From assembly GCA_022497155.1 (NCBI GenBank), contig MU385723.1:849597-913596 (forward strand): 64,000 nucleotides of DNA, written 5' to 3'. Shown here one piece after another: positions 48,401 to 61,523 of the stretch. Every line of letters begins with the position of its first letter. The stretch's first letter is position 1. The stretch is from Whalleya microplaca. Lineage: Eukaryota > Ascomycota > Sordariomycetes > Xylariales > Xylariaceae. The notes beneath the pieces were generated by a model. That model did no database searches and was not told where the DNA came from. It worked only from the letters and a program-made list of their open reading frames with translations. Made by a program: the position numbers and the translations under genes.

Positions 48401-51400
48401 ATTAGTAATATATTAGCGGCAAATCTTTAATTCCTTTAATAATATCTTATATAAAGAGCTATACCTTAATTCGTTAGGGGGTTTTTTTAATTAGATTTTA
48501 TAATTTATTTTAAGCTAATGCGGGAGTAATTTATTAAAGTCTACTTTATTAAATATATCTAGGTATTAATAATAAACCTTAGGTATTATTTCTAAAACCT
48601 TTTAACAAAACTCCGTTTCGTCGCAACTTAAAAAGGCCTCGTACCTTAAATCATTAATACGTCAGTCGATTTTATATAAACTAATTACATTTAAATAGTT
48701 TTTTTTAGCTGCTTAATAAAAGGCTATCGCTCTAATAAACGCTATATTAGCAGGTCAATCTCGGAACCAAATCAAATAGTCACGCCTTAACTTATAACGG
48801 CTATATTAGTCGCATAACAGGAAAGCCTAATTTAAGGCGTTTTTATAACGCTTGTAGCATTTTTTAAATATAAACAACTGTTTTTAAGACTCCCTATCGT
48901 CAGCTAATATTTTAGTTATCAATAATATACCTTAATTAAACTTATTAGCTATAGTGTGGGGTAATAATTCTTTTAAGTTAGGTATATAAACAAATCGCTT
49001 TAAAATAATAGCGGGAATTAGTATTACGGTTAAACGTTAACTAGTAGCCTTAGCCTTTTATAATTTAGCTTCTAACTTTTTTATATATTATTAAATTAAG
49101 TTTTCGTAAGATATTATTTATACTTTACCCGGCTCCGGAATTTAAAAAAGTTTCGGAATCTCCTTTAAGTTAAAACGATTATATCGACTTATTAAATAAC
49201 GCTAATTTTTATTAATTATTTATCGCTCGCGTCGTTACATATCCTTTAAAAAAGTCCCTTATCGATTAAGAATTAGCTATCCAGCCTTATCGATAAAAAT
49301 ATTAGTATTAATAATAAATTACCAATCGTTAGAAAATAAAAAACGCTATCGCTTAATATTTATATATATATTATATTCCTTAAACTATTTTTTACTAACA
49401 ATAATGTCGGAGGTTATATCGATAATTATAAAAAGGATATTAAATATATATCGGTATTAGATTCGATAATATATAAAAATAAACGCGTCTACTACTTGGA
49501 CCGATTATCCGTTATAGCCATTAATACGGCCTAATTAAAATCCGGTAATTAGCCGAGGTTCTAAGTACTTAAAAACTTTACGGACAAATATTATACTCAT
49601 AAATATATACCCGTTTGCTCCCGTATTTTATAAAGAGATTTTGGTAATTAAAAACAGTCTATTATAAGCTATCGTACTCTTAAAAAAAAAGGTTTTCTAC
49701 CGAATATCCGACTTAAAAAATCGAATAATATTTTATTCGCACCGAAATTCATTATTAATACTTCTTTTAAAAAGGAGGTAATATTCCCTAAGAAGGTTAG
49801 TTTCCCTTTAACTAATTTAAAAGCTTACTATAATTCGATTCCGGGACTAAAATATAATTATATTTAGCTATAATCGAAAATAAAAAAGCATCTTTTTTAG
49901 CGTCAGTCATAGTCTTAGTTAAACCTTTTTTCTTATTAGGACATTCCTAGCTATAGTAACCCTTTTTCTTATAATATTAATATTAATTTTCTATAATAAA
50001 AAAAGCCTTTTTTTTATCGGTTAGCTTAATTATTTATCGATTTCCTAACGCGCGAGATTTAGTCTCCGTAGTTTTACCTTTATTTTTCTTGTCTTTATCT
50101 TTACCCTTATCTTTTTTAAAATACTCTTTCTTTATTATTTTATATATAAAAGCGGTCTCGGATTTAATTAAAGCATAACGGGTAAAGTTATAATTCGGAT
50201 CGATATAATACGGGATTAATGCTAGCTTTAATTAAATAATTAAGACTTATCGGAATTTTTATTTCCATATAATAGTAGGAATGCCTGCTTTTTTTGCGGT
50301 ATAAATAAACTTATTTTTAAAAGTATCAAAATCGGTATTAGGTATTATTTCCATATCGTAAAGTTTTACTCTAGCTTTTTTAAATTAATTACGATTGAAG
50401 TATTATTAATATAAACGGGTAAATAAAGTTTTTATATTAGTAATTTTATCCGGGTATATTTTTCGAAAGTAGGGCCGGAAATCTTTAACTATATTACCCT
50501 TTAATCGCAATTGCATTTCGGCAAGTTTTACATAATCGGAATCGAAATAATTTACGTTAATAACTAACTTATCTTATATTTAAATATACCAATCTTCGAA
50601 TTTCACAGTATCTTTATCGGGATTATTATAAAAATCAGGCATATTAATTTTAATGCTTTTTTTAATTTAAAAGTAAAAATAGTAATTACTATATTAGCTT
50701 CTCGGAAACGCTTTTTTAGATCCATAATCTCGCAGTCGCGATCTTTTAATTACTTATTTTATTAGTTTACCTTATTTAATATAATACTTAATCCTAATTT
50801 AGGAACAAGAATATCGTTACTTATATTAAAACTTAAATAATAAGAATAATAAAAATAATAAAAATAATAGAAAGAATTAAAATCCGATAAGTTAGGATTA
50901 TCATCCGAAGGGTTTCCCCTAGCGGCCTTAGTAGCCCTACCTATAACGGGTAAATTATCAAGTAGATTAGAAACAAATACGGCAGTCGATTTTTAACAGT
51001 TTGTATTAAAGTACGGGATAAATATAACTAAATTAAATAACTATTCGAATCCTTCCTTTTTATAAAGAGACTATAACATTTTATCCCGAATTTTATTTTC
51101 TCGTCTATCTTAAATAAGCAATTACTTAAATTAATAAACGCGCTTTCCGAAATATCGGGCTATTTTATATAAAACGTTTATATTATAAAATAATATTTCT
51201 ATAGCCTCTAGTAATAAATTTACTTATTTGTTATACGCCATTATTATAATATTACATATTTTAAATTCATTAAATAATGCGACCGAAAATTTCAGGAAGG
51301 TTTTAAAAAAGCTATCGTAATTAACTATACCTCTATAATTAGGCTAAGCTATAATACTTTCGGCACTTAATAACTGAAATAAAAAAGCAGGCTTAGCCGG

Positions 51401-51990
51401 TTACTTGCTATATTTAGCTATAATTACCTTTATTCGCTCTTATAAGTCAATATCTTATATACCCGGGTTAATATTTATAATTAATTAGGTTATCTTAAAG
51501 GTAAAAGTCTTAAAGAGTTCCTATATATCGGTTACTATTATATTATCCTCTATATTATCCTTTTTTTATATAATTATAATATCTTAATCGGAAAGGATTT
51601 AAAACATTCGGTACATTAATACTAATTAGCGCGCCAGCCGAATAAAATCCGCCTATTAATTAATACTAAGGAAATTACCTTTTATATTACCTTTTTCGAA
51701 TCGGACTTATTTACGCGCATTTTAAATAGCTTTATCGACTTAGGCAATATATAAGGCAACTATAGTCGCAAGTATTAAGTTTAGTTCGGATTATTATCCC
51801 GGCGTAATTACCGCAGACTTAAGGTATAACATAATAAGGACTTTTTTATCGCTAATATCGTTTAAAGTTAGGTTTAAGTTAATAAAGCTATAAAACGATT
51901 TAAAATCGGCGTCGGCCTTAAAAATAAAGTCGGACCAAAGATCGTATATAAATACGCAAGAAATAAAATAACTAATTAGTTTATTAGGAT
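45500..51990 (-). pseudogene. Degenerate gag-pol-chromodomain region of the minus-strand element
   Basis: Domain order gag, zinc knuckle (near 49960), RT (near 48000) and integrase was read from motif remains that match the better-preserved plus copy at 53226-59940; the chromodomain end is placed by that comparison. Stops occur every few codons. The 87-codon minus frame at 51794-52057 is only the LTR-gag junction of this element, not a gene. Confidence 0.7.
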
Positions 51991-52035
51991 ATTTTAAAAG
52001 CCTTCCTAAGCTATAATAGGTTAATCTTAATATTA

Positions 52036-52239
52036 TATCACGTATTATAAAAGTCAAGGTAACTTGGCGACTTAATTCCTATATATTTTATATAATACTA
52101 AAATAGAGAAAAAAGGAAGGAATTTAAACTAAAAGGTCGGCCGAGAAATTTACTATATATATTAGGTATAAAGTCAAGCTGTGATTACGTAATGCGCACA
52201 AACCACACCTTAATCCCGTGCTTAACCTGTGCCATAACA
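52036..52239 (-). repeat. 5' LTR of the minus-strand chromodomain Gypsy element
   Basis: A 204-bp partner of 44982-45185, less mutated than it (GCCATAACA end intact), bordered on the right by CTTAC. Confidence 0.87.
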
Positions 52240-52244
52240 CTTAC

Positions 52245-52630
52245 GCCGTTTTATAACCGGAGATATAATATTAAAATTAATTAAAAACTAATTATTTTAC
52301 AATTAATTTATATATTTTATAGTTATATATTTATTTTAGGCTTTTAGGAGTAATAAAGTAAGATTAAAGATAATATTATAACTATAATATAATTATTAAA
52401 GGGTTAAAAATATTATAAAAAGCTATTAAAGTAAATGCTGGAATTTAAGTGAGAGAAAGTAAGGCTAATAGTTAAAAAAATAAAGCTGCTTAAAATCTTA
52501 AATTATTTTTTCCGTTTTTAAAAATCACGTAATTTTATTATAAAAATAATAAAAATATAACTAATAAAAAGGACTTTTTTAATATATATATATTAAATAT
52601 AATTTAATAAAAATTTTATTATTAATATAT
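52245..52630. other. AT-rich spacer between the inverted Gypsy pair
   Basis: Degenerate sequence that held the target site of the minus copy on its left. No motif is readable. Confidence 0.4.
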
Positions 52631-52730
52631 TAAGTTAAATATATTATTAATATATTAAATTAAATATATTATTAATATATTAAATTAAATATATTATTAA
52701 TATATTAAATTAAATATATTATTAATATAT
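52631..52730. repeat. 25-bp AT tandem repeat, four units
   Basis: Four units of a 25-bp AT-only sequence (TAAATTAAAT, then ATATTATTAATATAT), the first with one G, fill exactly 100 bp and abut the left end of the second short LTR element. Confidence 0.92.
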
Positions 52731-52990
52731 TGTAATGAGGCAGGGGATTATAGGTAGTGATAACAGCTTAAAAGCCATTAAAAGCCCCTTAGAGCTACGT
52801 TATAAAACACTTTATAAGGTATTTATAAAGCACTTTATAAAGCACTTCATAAGGTAATTTATAATAAATTATATACTTATATTTAGCTGACCTTTTCCCT
52901 TATATTTTTTTTACTTTTTTATAATAAATATTATTAAATAATCAAATAGTTATATATATATAGCTTTAGCAGCTAATATATACTTATTTT

Positions 52991-53200
52991 TGTTATGGCA
53001 TAGGGATTAGGTACGGGATTTAAGGTGTGGTCTGTGCGCATGTTACGTAATTACAGCTTAAGCCCCACACTTAATATGTATGGTAAATTTCTCGGTCGAC
53101 TTTTTAGCTTAGATTCCTTCTTTTTTCCTCCATTTTAATATTCCATAAAATATATAGGAATTAGGTCGCTAAGCTACCTTAACCCTTATAATATGTAATA
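52991..53200 (+). repeat. 5' LTR of the plus-strand chromodomain Gypsy element
   Basis: A 210-bp direct repeat of 60292-60501; differences are transitions of RIP type. Preceded by target duplication ATTTT. Confidence 0.9.
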
Positions 53201-53225
53201 TAATACTAAGATTAAACTATTATAG

Positions 53226-56200
53226 CCTGGGAAGGCTTTTAGAATATTCCTATTAACTAGTTATTTTATTCCTTGCCTAATGTACTTATATATAATCTTT
53301 AGTCCGATCTTATATTTAAGGCCGATTCCGAATCGTTTTATAGCCTTAATATTTTAAATTTAAACCTAAACGACATTAATAACGAAGAAGTTATTACTAT
53401 ATTATACCCTAATCCCGAACCCGAGTCCGTAGCGGTTACGCCGGAATAATAGTCCGAATTAAACCTAATACCGATAATCGTAGCTGCGATACGCGTTATT
53501 TAAATCGATAAGGCTATTTAAAATATACGTAAGCAAGTCCGATTTAAGAAAAGCAATATAGGAGGCAATTTCTCTAGTGCCGATCGGCAAATAAATCTTA
53601 TTAGGCTAACGCGCTAATCTATATCTATATATTAAATATCCTAAATCCTCCTTTATAATTAGAATATTATAACTATATAAAAAAAAAATAATGTAAATAA
53701 TAATATAATAGTAACTAACGCGTAAGAACTTTTTAAAACTTTTATACCTAAAATAACTTAATTAACTATAGATATTAACCCGGGAGTATAAAACGCTAAC
53801 TTATAAAAGCGAATAAAAATAATCGCGGCTAAATATAATAAATAACCGGCTAAGCTTGTTTTTCTATTTTAACTATTAAATATTAAAGGTATTATGGCTT
53901 AGCCTAACTATAAAGATATAATTAATTACGATAGCTTTTTTAAAACCTTTCTAAAGTTTCCGGTTGCGTTATTTAATAAAAGTTACGGAAGGTACGTACT
54001 AACAGGGTGTGCACGGACCACCTGTTGCTACGTACTCCCGTATGTCAATTGGCAACGGCAGAATAGCCACCGCCCGGTGGGGCACCCGACTTAAGTTTTC
54101 TAAACAATTCCTATAGTCCGAAATAGCTTTCCTCCCCATTTATCTGTAAATATACAATTGGTACCCATACTAGAGCCCTGCCTTTAGCTATAGTAGCCTA
54201 TACGTGAGTATAAATTTAAAATATATAATATTATAATAATAGCGTATAATAAATAAGTAAATTTATTATTAAAAGCTATAGAAATATTACTTTATAATAT
54301 AAACGTTTTATATAAAATAACCCGATATTTCGGAAAATGCGCCTATTAATTCGAGTAATTACTTATTTAGGATAGCCGAGAAAATAAGATTCGTAACGAA
54401 ATATTATAGTCTCCTAAAGATAATTAAAAAGGATCTAAACGATTATTTAATTTAGTTACGTTTACCCCGTACTCTAATGTAAAATCGGGTATTTTATTTG
54501 TTTTTAACCTACCTGCTTATTTACCCGCTATAGGTAAAGCTACTAAAGAAAACCCTTCTAACGATAATTTTAATTTATCTAATTCTAATTTTTTACGCCA
54601 TTTTTATTATTTAAACTCTAATATAAGTAATAATATCCCTGAAAAATTAGGTATCGCACTGGATAAAGTGAACCGATAAAATAGGCAACTAAAAAATCGC
54701 AACCGTAAAATCGTGGAATTAAAAGATCGCTTCCGCGAAACTAATATAGCTATTATTATTTTTATTTTTAAATTTAGTAAAAGTACGAAAATTAATATAT
54801 CTAATTTTTATAATAATCCCGATAAAAATACCGTGGAATTCGAGGATTAGTATATTTAAATATAGGATAAATTAATTATTAATATAAATTATTTCGATTC
54901 CGACTATATAAAACTTGCCGAAATATAATTTCGATTAAAAGGTAATGTAGTTAAGGATTTCCGACCTTATTTCCGAGAGATATATTTAAATAAGATTATA
55001 AATGTAAAAACCTTATTTACCCGCTTATATTAGTAGTATTTCGATCGTAATTAATCGGAAAAGGTAAAAATAAAATTTTATGATATAAAAATAATACCCG
55101 ATATCGATTTCGATACTTTTAAGAATAAGTTTATTTATACCGTAAGCGAAATAAATATCCCTATTATTATATGGAAATAGGAATTCCGATAAATCCTAAC
55201 TATTTAGCTAAAGTTTGCCTTAATTTTATATTATGTCGATCCGAACTATAACTTTACCCGATATGTTTTAATTAGGTTTGAGACCGCTTTTATGTATAAG
55301 ATAATAAAAAAGAAATACTTTAAAAAAAATAAAGGTAAAGATAAGGATAAGAAAGATAAGGGCAAAATTACGGAGACTAAACCCCGTATATTAGGAAATC
55401 GACAGACGACTAAACTAACCGATGAGGAAAAGGCTTTCCTTATAGCTAAGAATCGATGTTAATACTATAAGGAAAAAAGTTATTATAGCCGGGAATGTTT
55501 TAATAAAAAGAAAGGTTTGATTAAAATTATGACTAACGCTAAAAAAAACGCTTTTTTATTTTTAATTATAGCTAAGTATAACTGTATTCCAGTCTTAGAA
55601 TTAAATTATAGTAAGCTTTTAAATTAGTTAAAAAGAAACTAACTTTCCTGGGAAATATTGCCTCCCTTTTAGAAGAAATATTAATAATAAATTTCGGTAC
55701 GGATAAAATACTATTCGATTTTTTGAGTAAAATATTCGGCAGAAAACCTTTTTTTTTTAAAAATATAATAGCTTATAATAGATTATTTTTAACTACTAAA
55801 ATCTTTTTATAAAATACGGAAATAAATAGATATTTATTTATAAACGTAACATTTGCCCGTAAAATTTTTAAATACCTAATATCTCGATTAATTATTAGAT
55901 TTTAGCTAGGTTGTATTAATGGCTATAATAGATAATCCGTTTAAGTAATAAATACGTTTATTTTCGCGTACTATCGGATTTAATACCGATATATATTTAA
56001 TATCCCTTTTATAATTATCGATATAACTCCCGATATTATTATAAGTAAAAAATAGTTCGAAAAATATAACGTATATATAAATATTAAGCGATAGTGTTTT
56101 TTGTTTTCTAACGATTAGCGACTAATTATTAATACCGATATTTCTGTCGATAAAGCTGGATAACTGATCTTTAATTAGTAAGGGGCCTTTTTAAAAAACA

Positions 56201-59200
56201 CGTAGCGATAAAAATAATAGATAATTAATGAGGATTAGCGTCGCCTGGTAGGATGACGTAGCTGTCTTAATATTAGTTTTAATTTAAGATTAAAAGAAAT
56301 TCCGAAACTCTTTTAAGCCTCGGAATCTAAGGTATTGATAATTTCTTATAAAGATTTAGTATAATAGCGTATAAAAGAATTGGAGGCTAAATTGCGAGAG
56401 GTATAGGCTATTAGCTAACGTTTTGCCTTAATTTAATTATTGACTTTTATTATTATTTTAAAACGATTTATTTATGTATTAGACCCGAAGGAATTTGTAT
56501 TTTGTACGTTGGCTATTAAGTTTAACCGAGGTATGTTATTTATGACTAAAGCTATAGCTGACTCTGGGAAATTAGACCTATTATTTGTTACGTTTAAAGA
56601 ACGCCGCAAATAGCGTGAAGTTATATTGGACGAGGCTTTCCTTATATGTAATTAATACGGTCGCTATAAGTTAAAACGTGATTATTTGATTTGGTATTGT
56701 AATCGACCAGTAGATATAACGTTTATTAGGGCTATAACTTTTTATTAAGCTGCTAAAAAGAATTATTTAGATATAATTAGTCTGTATAAAATTAACCGAC
56801 GTATTAATAACTTAAAGTATAAAGCTTTTTTAAGCCGCGATAAAACGGAGCTCTGTTAGAAGGCCTTAGAGATGGTACCTAAGGCTTATTATTAATACCT
56901 AGATATATTTAATAAAGTGAATTTTAATAAATTACCCTTTTACCGATTTAAAGTAAATTATAAAATTTAATTGGAAGAAACTTTTAATAAATTGGGATAT
57001 AGTCCTTTATATAAAATATTATTAAAAGAATTAAAGATTTGCCGCTAATATATTACTAATAATCTGTATAAAAGATTTATCGAATTAAGCGCTGCCCCTT
57101 AAGCTGCCCCTGTCTTTTTTATAGTTAAGTTAAATGGAGAAATGCGTTTTTATATAAATTATTACAAATTAAATATTATTATATGTAAGAACTGCTACCT
57201 TTTATCTTTTATTAATAAAACTTTATTACGTATTTTTAAGGCTAAGATATTTATTAAAATTAATATTTGTTAAACGTTTTATTGTATATAAATATATTTA
57301 AACGCCGAAGAATTAATAACTTTTTGTATTAAATATGGAATATATAAGTATAAGATTTTTTTTTTTAGGTTAACTAACGGGCTTTCGACCTTTTAAAAAT
57401 ATATTAATAATACTTTAATAGAATATTTGGACGACTTTTATAATATGTATATTGATAATATTTTAATTTTTTCCGAAAACGAGGCCGACTATATTGAATA
57501 TGTTAATAAAATATTAGCCCGACTTTAAGCTATGGGATTATAAGCCGATTTGTTTAAATGCGAATTTTATGTCTAGAAAATTAAGTTCTTAAAATTTATT
57601 ATAGGTACCGATAGAATTGCTATAGATTTTAAGAAAATCCGAACTATCGAGTTATAAAAAGAATTTAAGAATATAAAAAATATATAATCTTTTTTAGGCT
57701 TTTATAATTTCTATTGGCGATTTGTGTAAAAATATAGTCGGATAGTTAAACTATTTATAAATTTTACCCGAAAAAAAGAAGTTTTTAATTAGATTTATAA
57801 ATATTAATAAGCCTTTAATAATTTAAAATACTGTTTAATGTATATATTTATATTCCGTTATTTTTTATATAATTTAAAGACTAGATTAAAAACCGATACT
57901 TTTAAAAGTATAATTATAGAAGTAATATTCTAGCGACTTTCGGAGAATTCCGAATAATACCTTATAATATATTATTTCGAAACTATATAAAAGGCCGAAT
58001 TTAATTATAACATTTATAATAAAAAAATATTAGTAATAATTTGTATATTATAAAACTAAAAGGCTAAGTTAATTGGCTTATAAAACTTTCGTTTGTTTTT
58101 TATAATAACTGACTATTACGTTTTAAAGTATTTCGGTATTAAGAAACTTTTAAACGTTTGTTAAGTTAGCTGGGCCGAGCTATTAGTTTAATACTATTTT
58201 ATTATTACTTACCGATTAAAATTAGAAAATATACTGGCTGATATTTTGTTTAAAAAATTCGAGGACTTAAAAATATAGAAAGCTAAATAAAAGGCTTACT
58301 GTACGATAACTTTATTTTAACCTGTATTCTAGCTTTTTGCGATATTTATTAATATCGACGTAGTAATTTTTTATATCGATATAGCTATAATAGAAGTATA
58401 AAGTAAAGAAGTGGGTATATTTATATTAAACTAAGACGTAGACTTATTCCTTAATTCCGGCGTCGAATTAGTGGATCTGTTGTTAAAAGCTAACGTTATA
58501 TACCGTGACCTTAATATTTACCGGGAACGCGCCCGTATTAGTTTATTATATCCCGACTTTTTTATAGCTGGTCGATTAATATTATATATAGGTCGATTAA
58601 TAGTTTTTAACCAGAACTAATTATATATTAAATTATTAACCGAAACCTATTTCCGATTATTAATAAGCTATCCGGGCCGGGCTAAAATCAGATAGTTAAT
58701 AGCTAAATAATATTGGTAGCCTGGATAAGCTTCCGATATAAATTGTTTTATTAATAATTATAAGTGCCGACTATTTAAAATCCCTAGAAATAAAAAGCCC
58801 GGACTTTTAAAATTATTACTAATACCCTTGAGGATTTAGCAGTATTTAGTAATGGACTTTAAATTTATGCCTGCTAATAAATAAGGACGTAATAACTTAT
58901 TAGTAATGATATATTGCCTAAAAAAATAATTATAGTGTATTTTATATATAAGATCTGCTATAGCTAAAAATATAGTAATAATATATTATTATAAACTTTT
59001 ATATATTTATAGATTATTTTAATTAATCGGGAGTAACTGAAAACCCTAGTTTATTGCGGATTTTACGGATAAATTATTTAAGATATTAGGTATTAAATGG
59101 AAATTATTATTTGTAAATTATTTTTAGACCGTAAGATAGGCCGAAATTATAAATGTTTATGTCGATTAATAATTGCGACTTTTTATTAATTATTATTAGG

Positions 59201-59940
59201 ATAACTGGTTAAATATTATTTCTATAGCTGACGTTATATAAGTAAGTCTACCTTATAAATTTATCGGGTATTTATTTTATAAAATAAAACGCGGATTTTT
59301 TATATCCTTACTTTTTAATTAAAAAGCGCGTACTTAAGACTTAATAACTTTGTTATTACGTGAGCGCTTTAATCGCGAAGACGCGTAAGTAACGGCTTAA
59401 ATTTTGAAGAGTTATTTAAACTCGGCCCGAAAGATTATAGCTTGATTGTAAGCCCGTATAAATAAATAGGCTAATTGTTATTAAAAAGAACCTAACTTCG
59501 GACCTAGCGATTGTGTATATATTTTTAAAAAATTAAATACTAGTACTAACCGCTTAAATAATAAGCTTAATTTCTTTATAATATGAAATTACTATAAAAT
59601 AAAAAAAATGGTCGGATATTCCTACTAATTAAAGTTGCCTAATATCTGGAAAAAATCCCGCGTATTTTATGTAAATCGCCTGCGTAAATACCTAAATAAC
59701 CTATTATAAAGATAAATTAATGAGAACTTTAAGAGTGAAGCGATTAGTTTTAATAGAAAAAAAAAATAGGAAATTGATTATATTATATTTTTACGTATAT
59801 ATTGTAAAAAGCTATAATATTAAATGTAATAAAAAGGATGGGATTTTAACTTTAAATGATACGATATTAAAGGCTTTAAAAATAATATAACCGCGTTATA
59901 ACGTTACTATAATGAAAATCCTAATAAAATTAGACTTTTA
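53226..59940 (+). pseudogene. Degenerate gag-pol-chromodomain region of the plus-strand element
   Basis: Visible marks in order: gag start at about 53280-53450; nucleocapsid knuckle at 55457-55499 with outer Cys kept but second Cys and His read as Tyr; RT with RLTNGLSTF near 57370 and YIDNILIFS at 57448-57474 (family YxDD); integrase at about 58740-59260 with GLLKLLLIP then MDFKFMPANK; and a chromodomain at about 59770-59935 with KGWD and FKNN. Stops interrupt every domain, so no active protein is possible. The chromodomain would normally direct integration to heterochromatin, which fits the clustering here. Confidence 0.82.
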
Positions 59941-60135
59941 ATGCGATTAAATGACTGGCGTAAGGCTGCCGAATATAAAAAGAATAATCTCCCTTATAAA
60001 AATAACAATAAAGTAGTATTATAGTTAGCTAGAGGATTGTGTAAAGCTAGGCGTAAATAAAATAGCTATTAATAGATACCTTTTTAACGAATAACTAAAT
60101 ATATATAAGTATATTAATTTTATTTATTAGTAGTG

Positions 60136-60230
60136 AGGGCTTAATGGTGTAATAGTTAATATATAAAACCGAGAGTATTTTTTTTTTATTTGGGAGTTAC
60201 TTAGGGTTCGATTCCCGGACGGATTAGTTC
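60136..60230 (+). other. tRNA-like module near the 3' LTR (plus copy)
   Basis: TGGTGTAATAG at 60145-60155 resembles an A box, and GGTTCGATTCC at 60205-60215 is an exact B box, 60 bases apart. The module aligns with the one in the minus copy (45244-45330), sharing AAAACCGAGAGTAT, AGTTACTTA and CGGACGGA. It lies about 60 bases upstream of the purine tract. Folding is incomplete by eye. Confidence 0.35.
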
Positions 60231-60291
60231 GTTAATTTTTTAAGGGATTTTTAAAATTTTCGGGACGCGAATTTTTCTGACGGGGGGGTGA

Positions 60292-60501
60292 TGTTATGGC
60301 ATAGGGATTAGGTACGGGATTTAAGGTGTGGTCTGTGCGCATGTTACGTAATTACAGCTTAAGCCTTATACCTGATATGTATGGTAAATTTCTCGGCCGA
60401 CCTTTTAGCTTAAATTCCTTTTTTTCTTCTCCATTTTAGTATTTCATAAAATACACAGGAATTAAGTCGCTAAGTCACCTTAACCTTTATAATACGTGAC
60501 A
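60292..60501 (+). repeat. 3' LTR of the plus-strand chromodomain Gypsy element
   Basis: A 210-bp partner of 52991-53200, with the GTGACA end intact, followed by target duplication ATTTT. Confidence 0.9.
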
Positions 60502-61099
60502 ATTTTTAACCTGATATTTCACTTTTGCTTTATCCCAACACCCTGTCTTAAGATATTTAACTCCCCCGGACAGGCTTTAATTTCCTTGCCTTTTAATTAA
60601 TTAAGTAAAATAGTCCTTTTTAAAGTATTATAAGTTATAAAGGTATAAAATTCATTAGTAATAACTATTTAAAGTATATTTACTGTCGAGCTTACTTTAT
60701 TTTTATCCGATAAATTACACGCGGATTATTTTATTTCGTTTAATAGCTACTTGTTTTTTATATAAATCAAATTAAGTTATATATTCGATCGATAGCTAGC
60801 TAGTTGCTTTATTTATATATTATATCCACGTTATTTATTACCTATAATTTACGAATTTTCTTTTTTATATATTAAAAATATAAAGCGTAATAATACTAAA
60901 AACACTAAACTGTATATTTTTATATATAAACCTGTTTATTTTATATAAGTAATAGTAATAAGCTAATTATATTTAATATATTATTAAATATAGCTAGCTA
61001 TTAATATATATATAATTTATATAAATAACGATATCGGATAACACTTTTTTATATACCCTGATATACTTTATCATTTAAATGCTACCTTTAGTAATAAGG

Positions 61100-61390
61100 G
61101 AGGCTATTAGCTGCTGCTACTGCTACTATTGCTATTGTTAATAGCTGTCACTTGTTAACCTGTTATTATTAGCTGACTTGCTGTCACTAGCTGACTTACT
61201 ATCACCTGCTGTTAGCTATTAGGGAGGCTTATAAAGAGGTTACCTAATTTGAGCTATTGTAGCTACTGCTGCTAATAGCTGTGGCTATCTGACCTGTTAA
61301 AAGCTATAGCTAGCTATGGCTAGCTGACTTGTTGTCACCTAACCACCTGTTGCTATTAATAGCTGTGGCTATTTAACCTATTACCCTAAG
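61100..61390 (+). repeat. Decayed CTG minisatellite of short element copy 2
   Basis: Same composition and position as 35866-36155, with more C-to-T changes and different unit numbers. Confidence 0.7.
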
Positions 61391-61523
61391 GTCCTTGGGG
61401 TGAAATTTTTTTTTTTTTTAGATCTAAAGGTTAGGCATTTAAGTGTGGGGCGTGTTTTTTTTTTTTTTTTTTTTTTTCAGATTTTTCAGCTGCGTAAACG
61501 CTAGCTAAAAAATCAGGGAGGGA

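Larger units (their letters stand above)
44982..52239 (-). mobile_element. RIP-degraded chromodomain Ty3/Gypsy element, minus copy (7258 bp)
   Basis: LTRs of 204 bp at 44982-45185 (3') and 52036-52239 (5') are reverse complements of the LTRs of the element at 52991-60501. A perfect 5-bp target duplication CTTAC flanks it (44977-44981 and 52240-52244). Reading minus, the relic shows gag start at about 51950, zinc knuckle near 49960, RT with FKLTNGLSTF and YINDILIFS near 48100-47990, an integrase further on and a purine tract next to the 3' LTR. A tRNA-like module lies at 45244-45330. All frames contain many stops. It belongs to the same family as the plus-strand copy, with which it forms an inverted pair. 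Confidence 0.87.
52991..60501 (+). mobile_element. RIP-degraded chromodomain Ty3/Gypsy element, plus copy, nested (7511 bp)
   Basis: Direct 210-bp LTRs at 52991-53200 and 60292-60501 start TGTTATGGCAT and end in GTGACA (GTAATA in the left one). A 5-bp duplication ATTTT (52986-52990 and 60502-60506) marks insertion into the left LTR of the short element. A purine tract ACGGGGGGGTGA adjoins the 3' LTR. Domain order is gag with zinc knuckle, RT, RNase H, integrase and chromodomain, making it a chromovirus-type Ty3/Gypsy element. All frames are broken by stops. Confidence 0.9.

Noticed and set aside
51794..52057. 87-codon minus frame in the AT-rich block as a stand-alone gene
   Set aside because: It starts inside the 5' LTR and continues into the degraded gag start of the minus-strand element.
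37213..60501. Any of the gag-pol relics being an active element
   Set aside because: Every domain has in-frame stops and lost zinc or catalytic residues.
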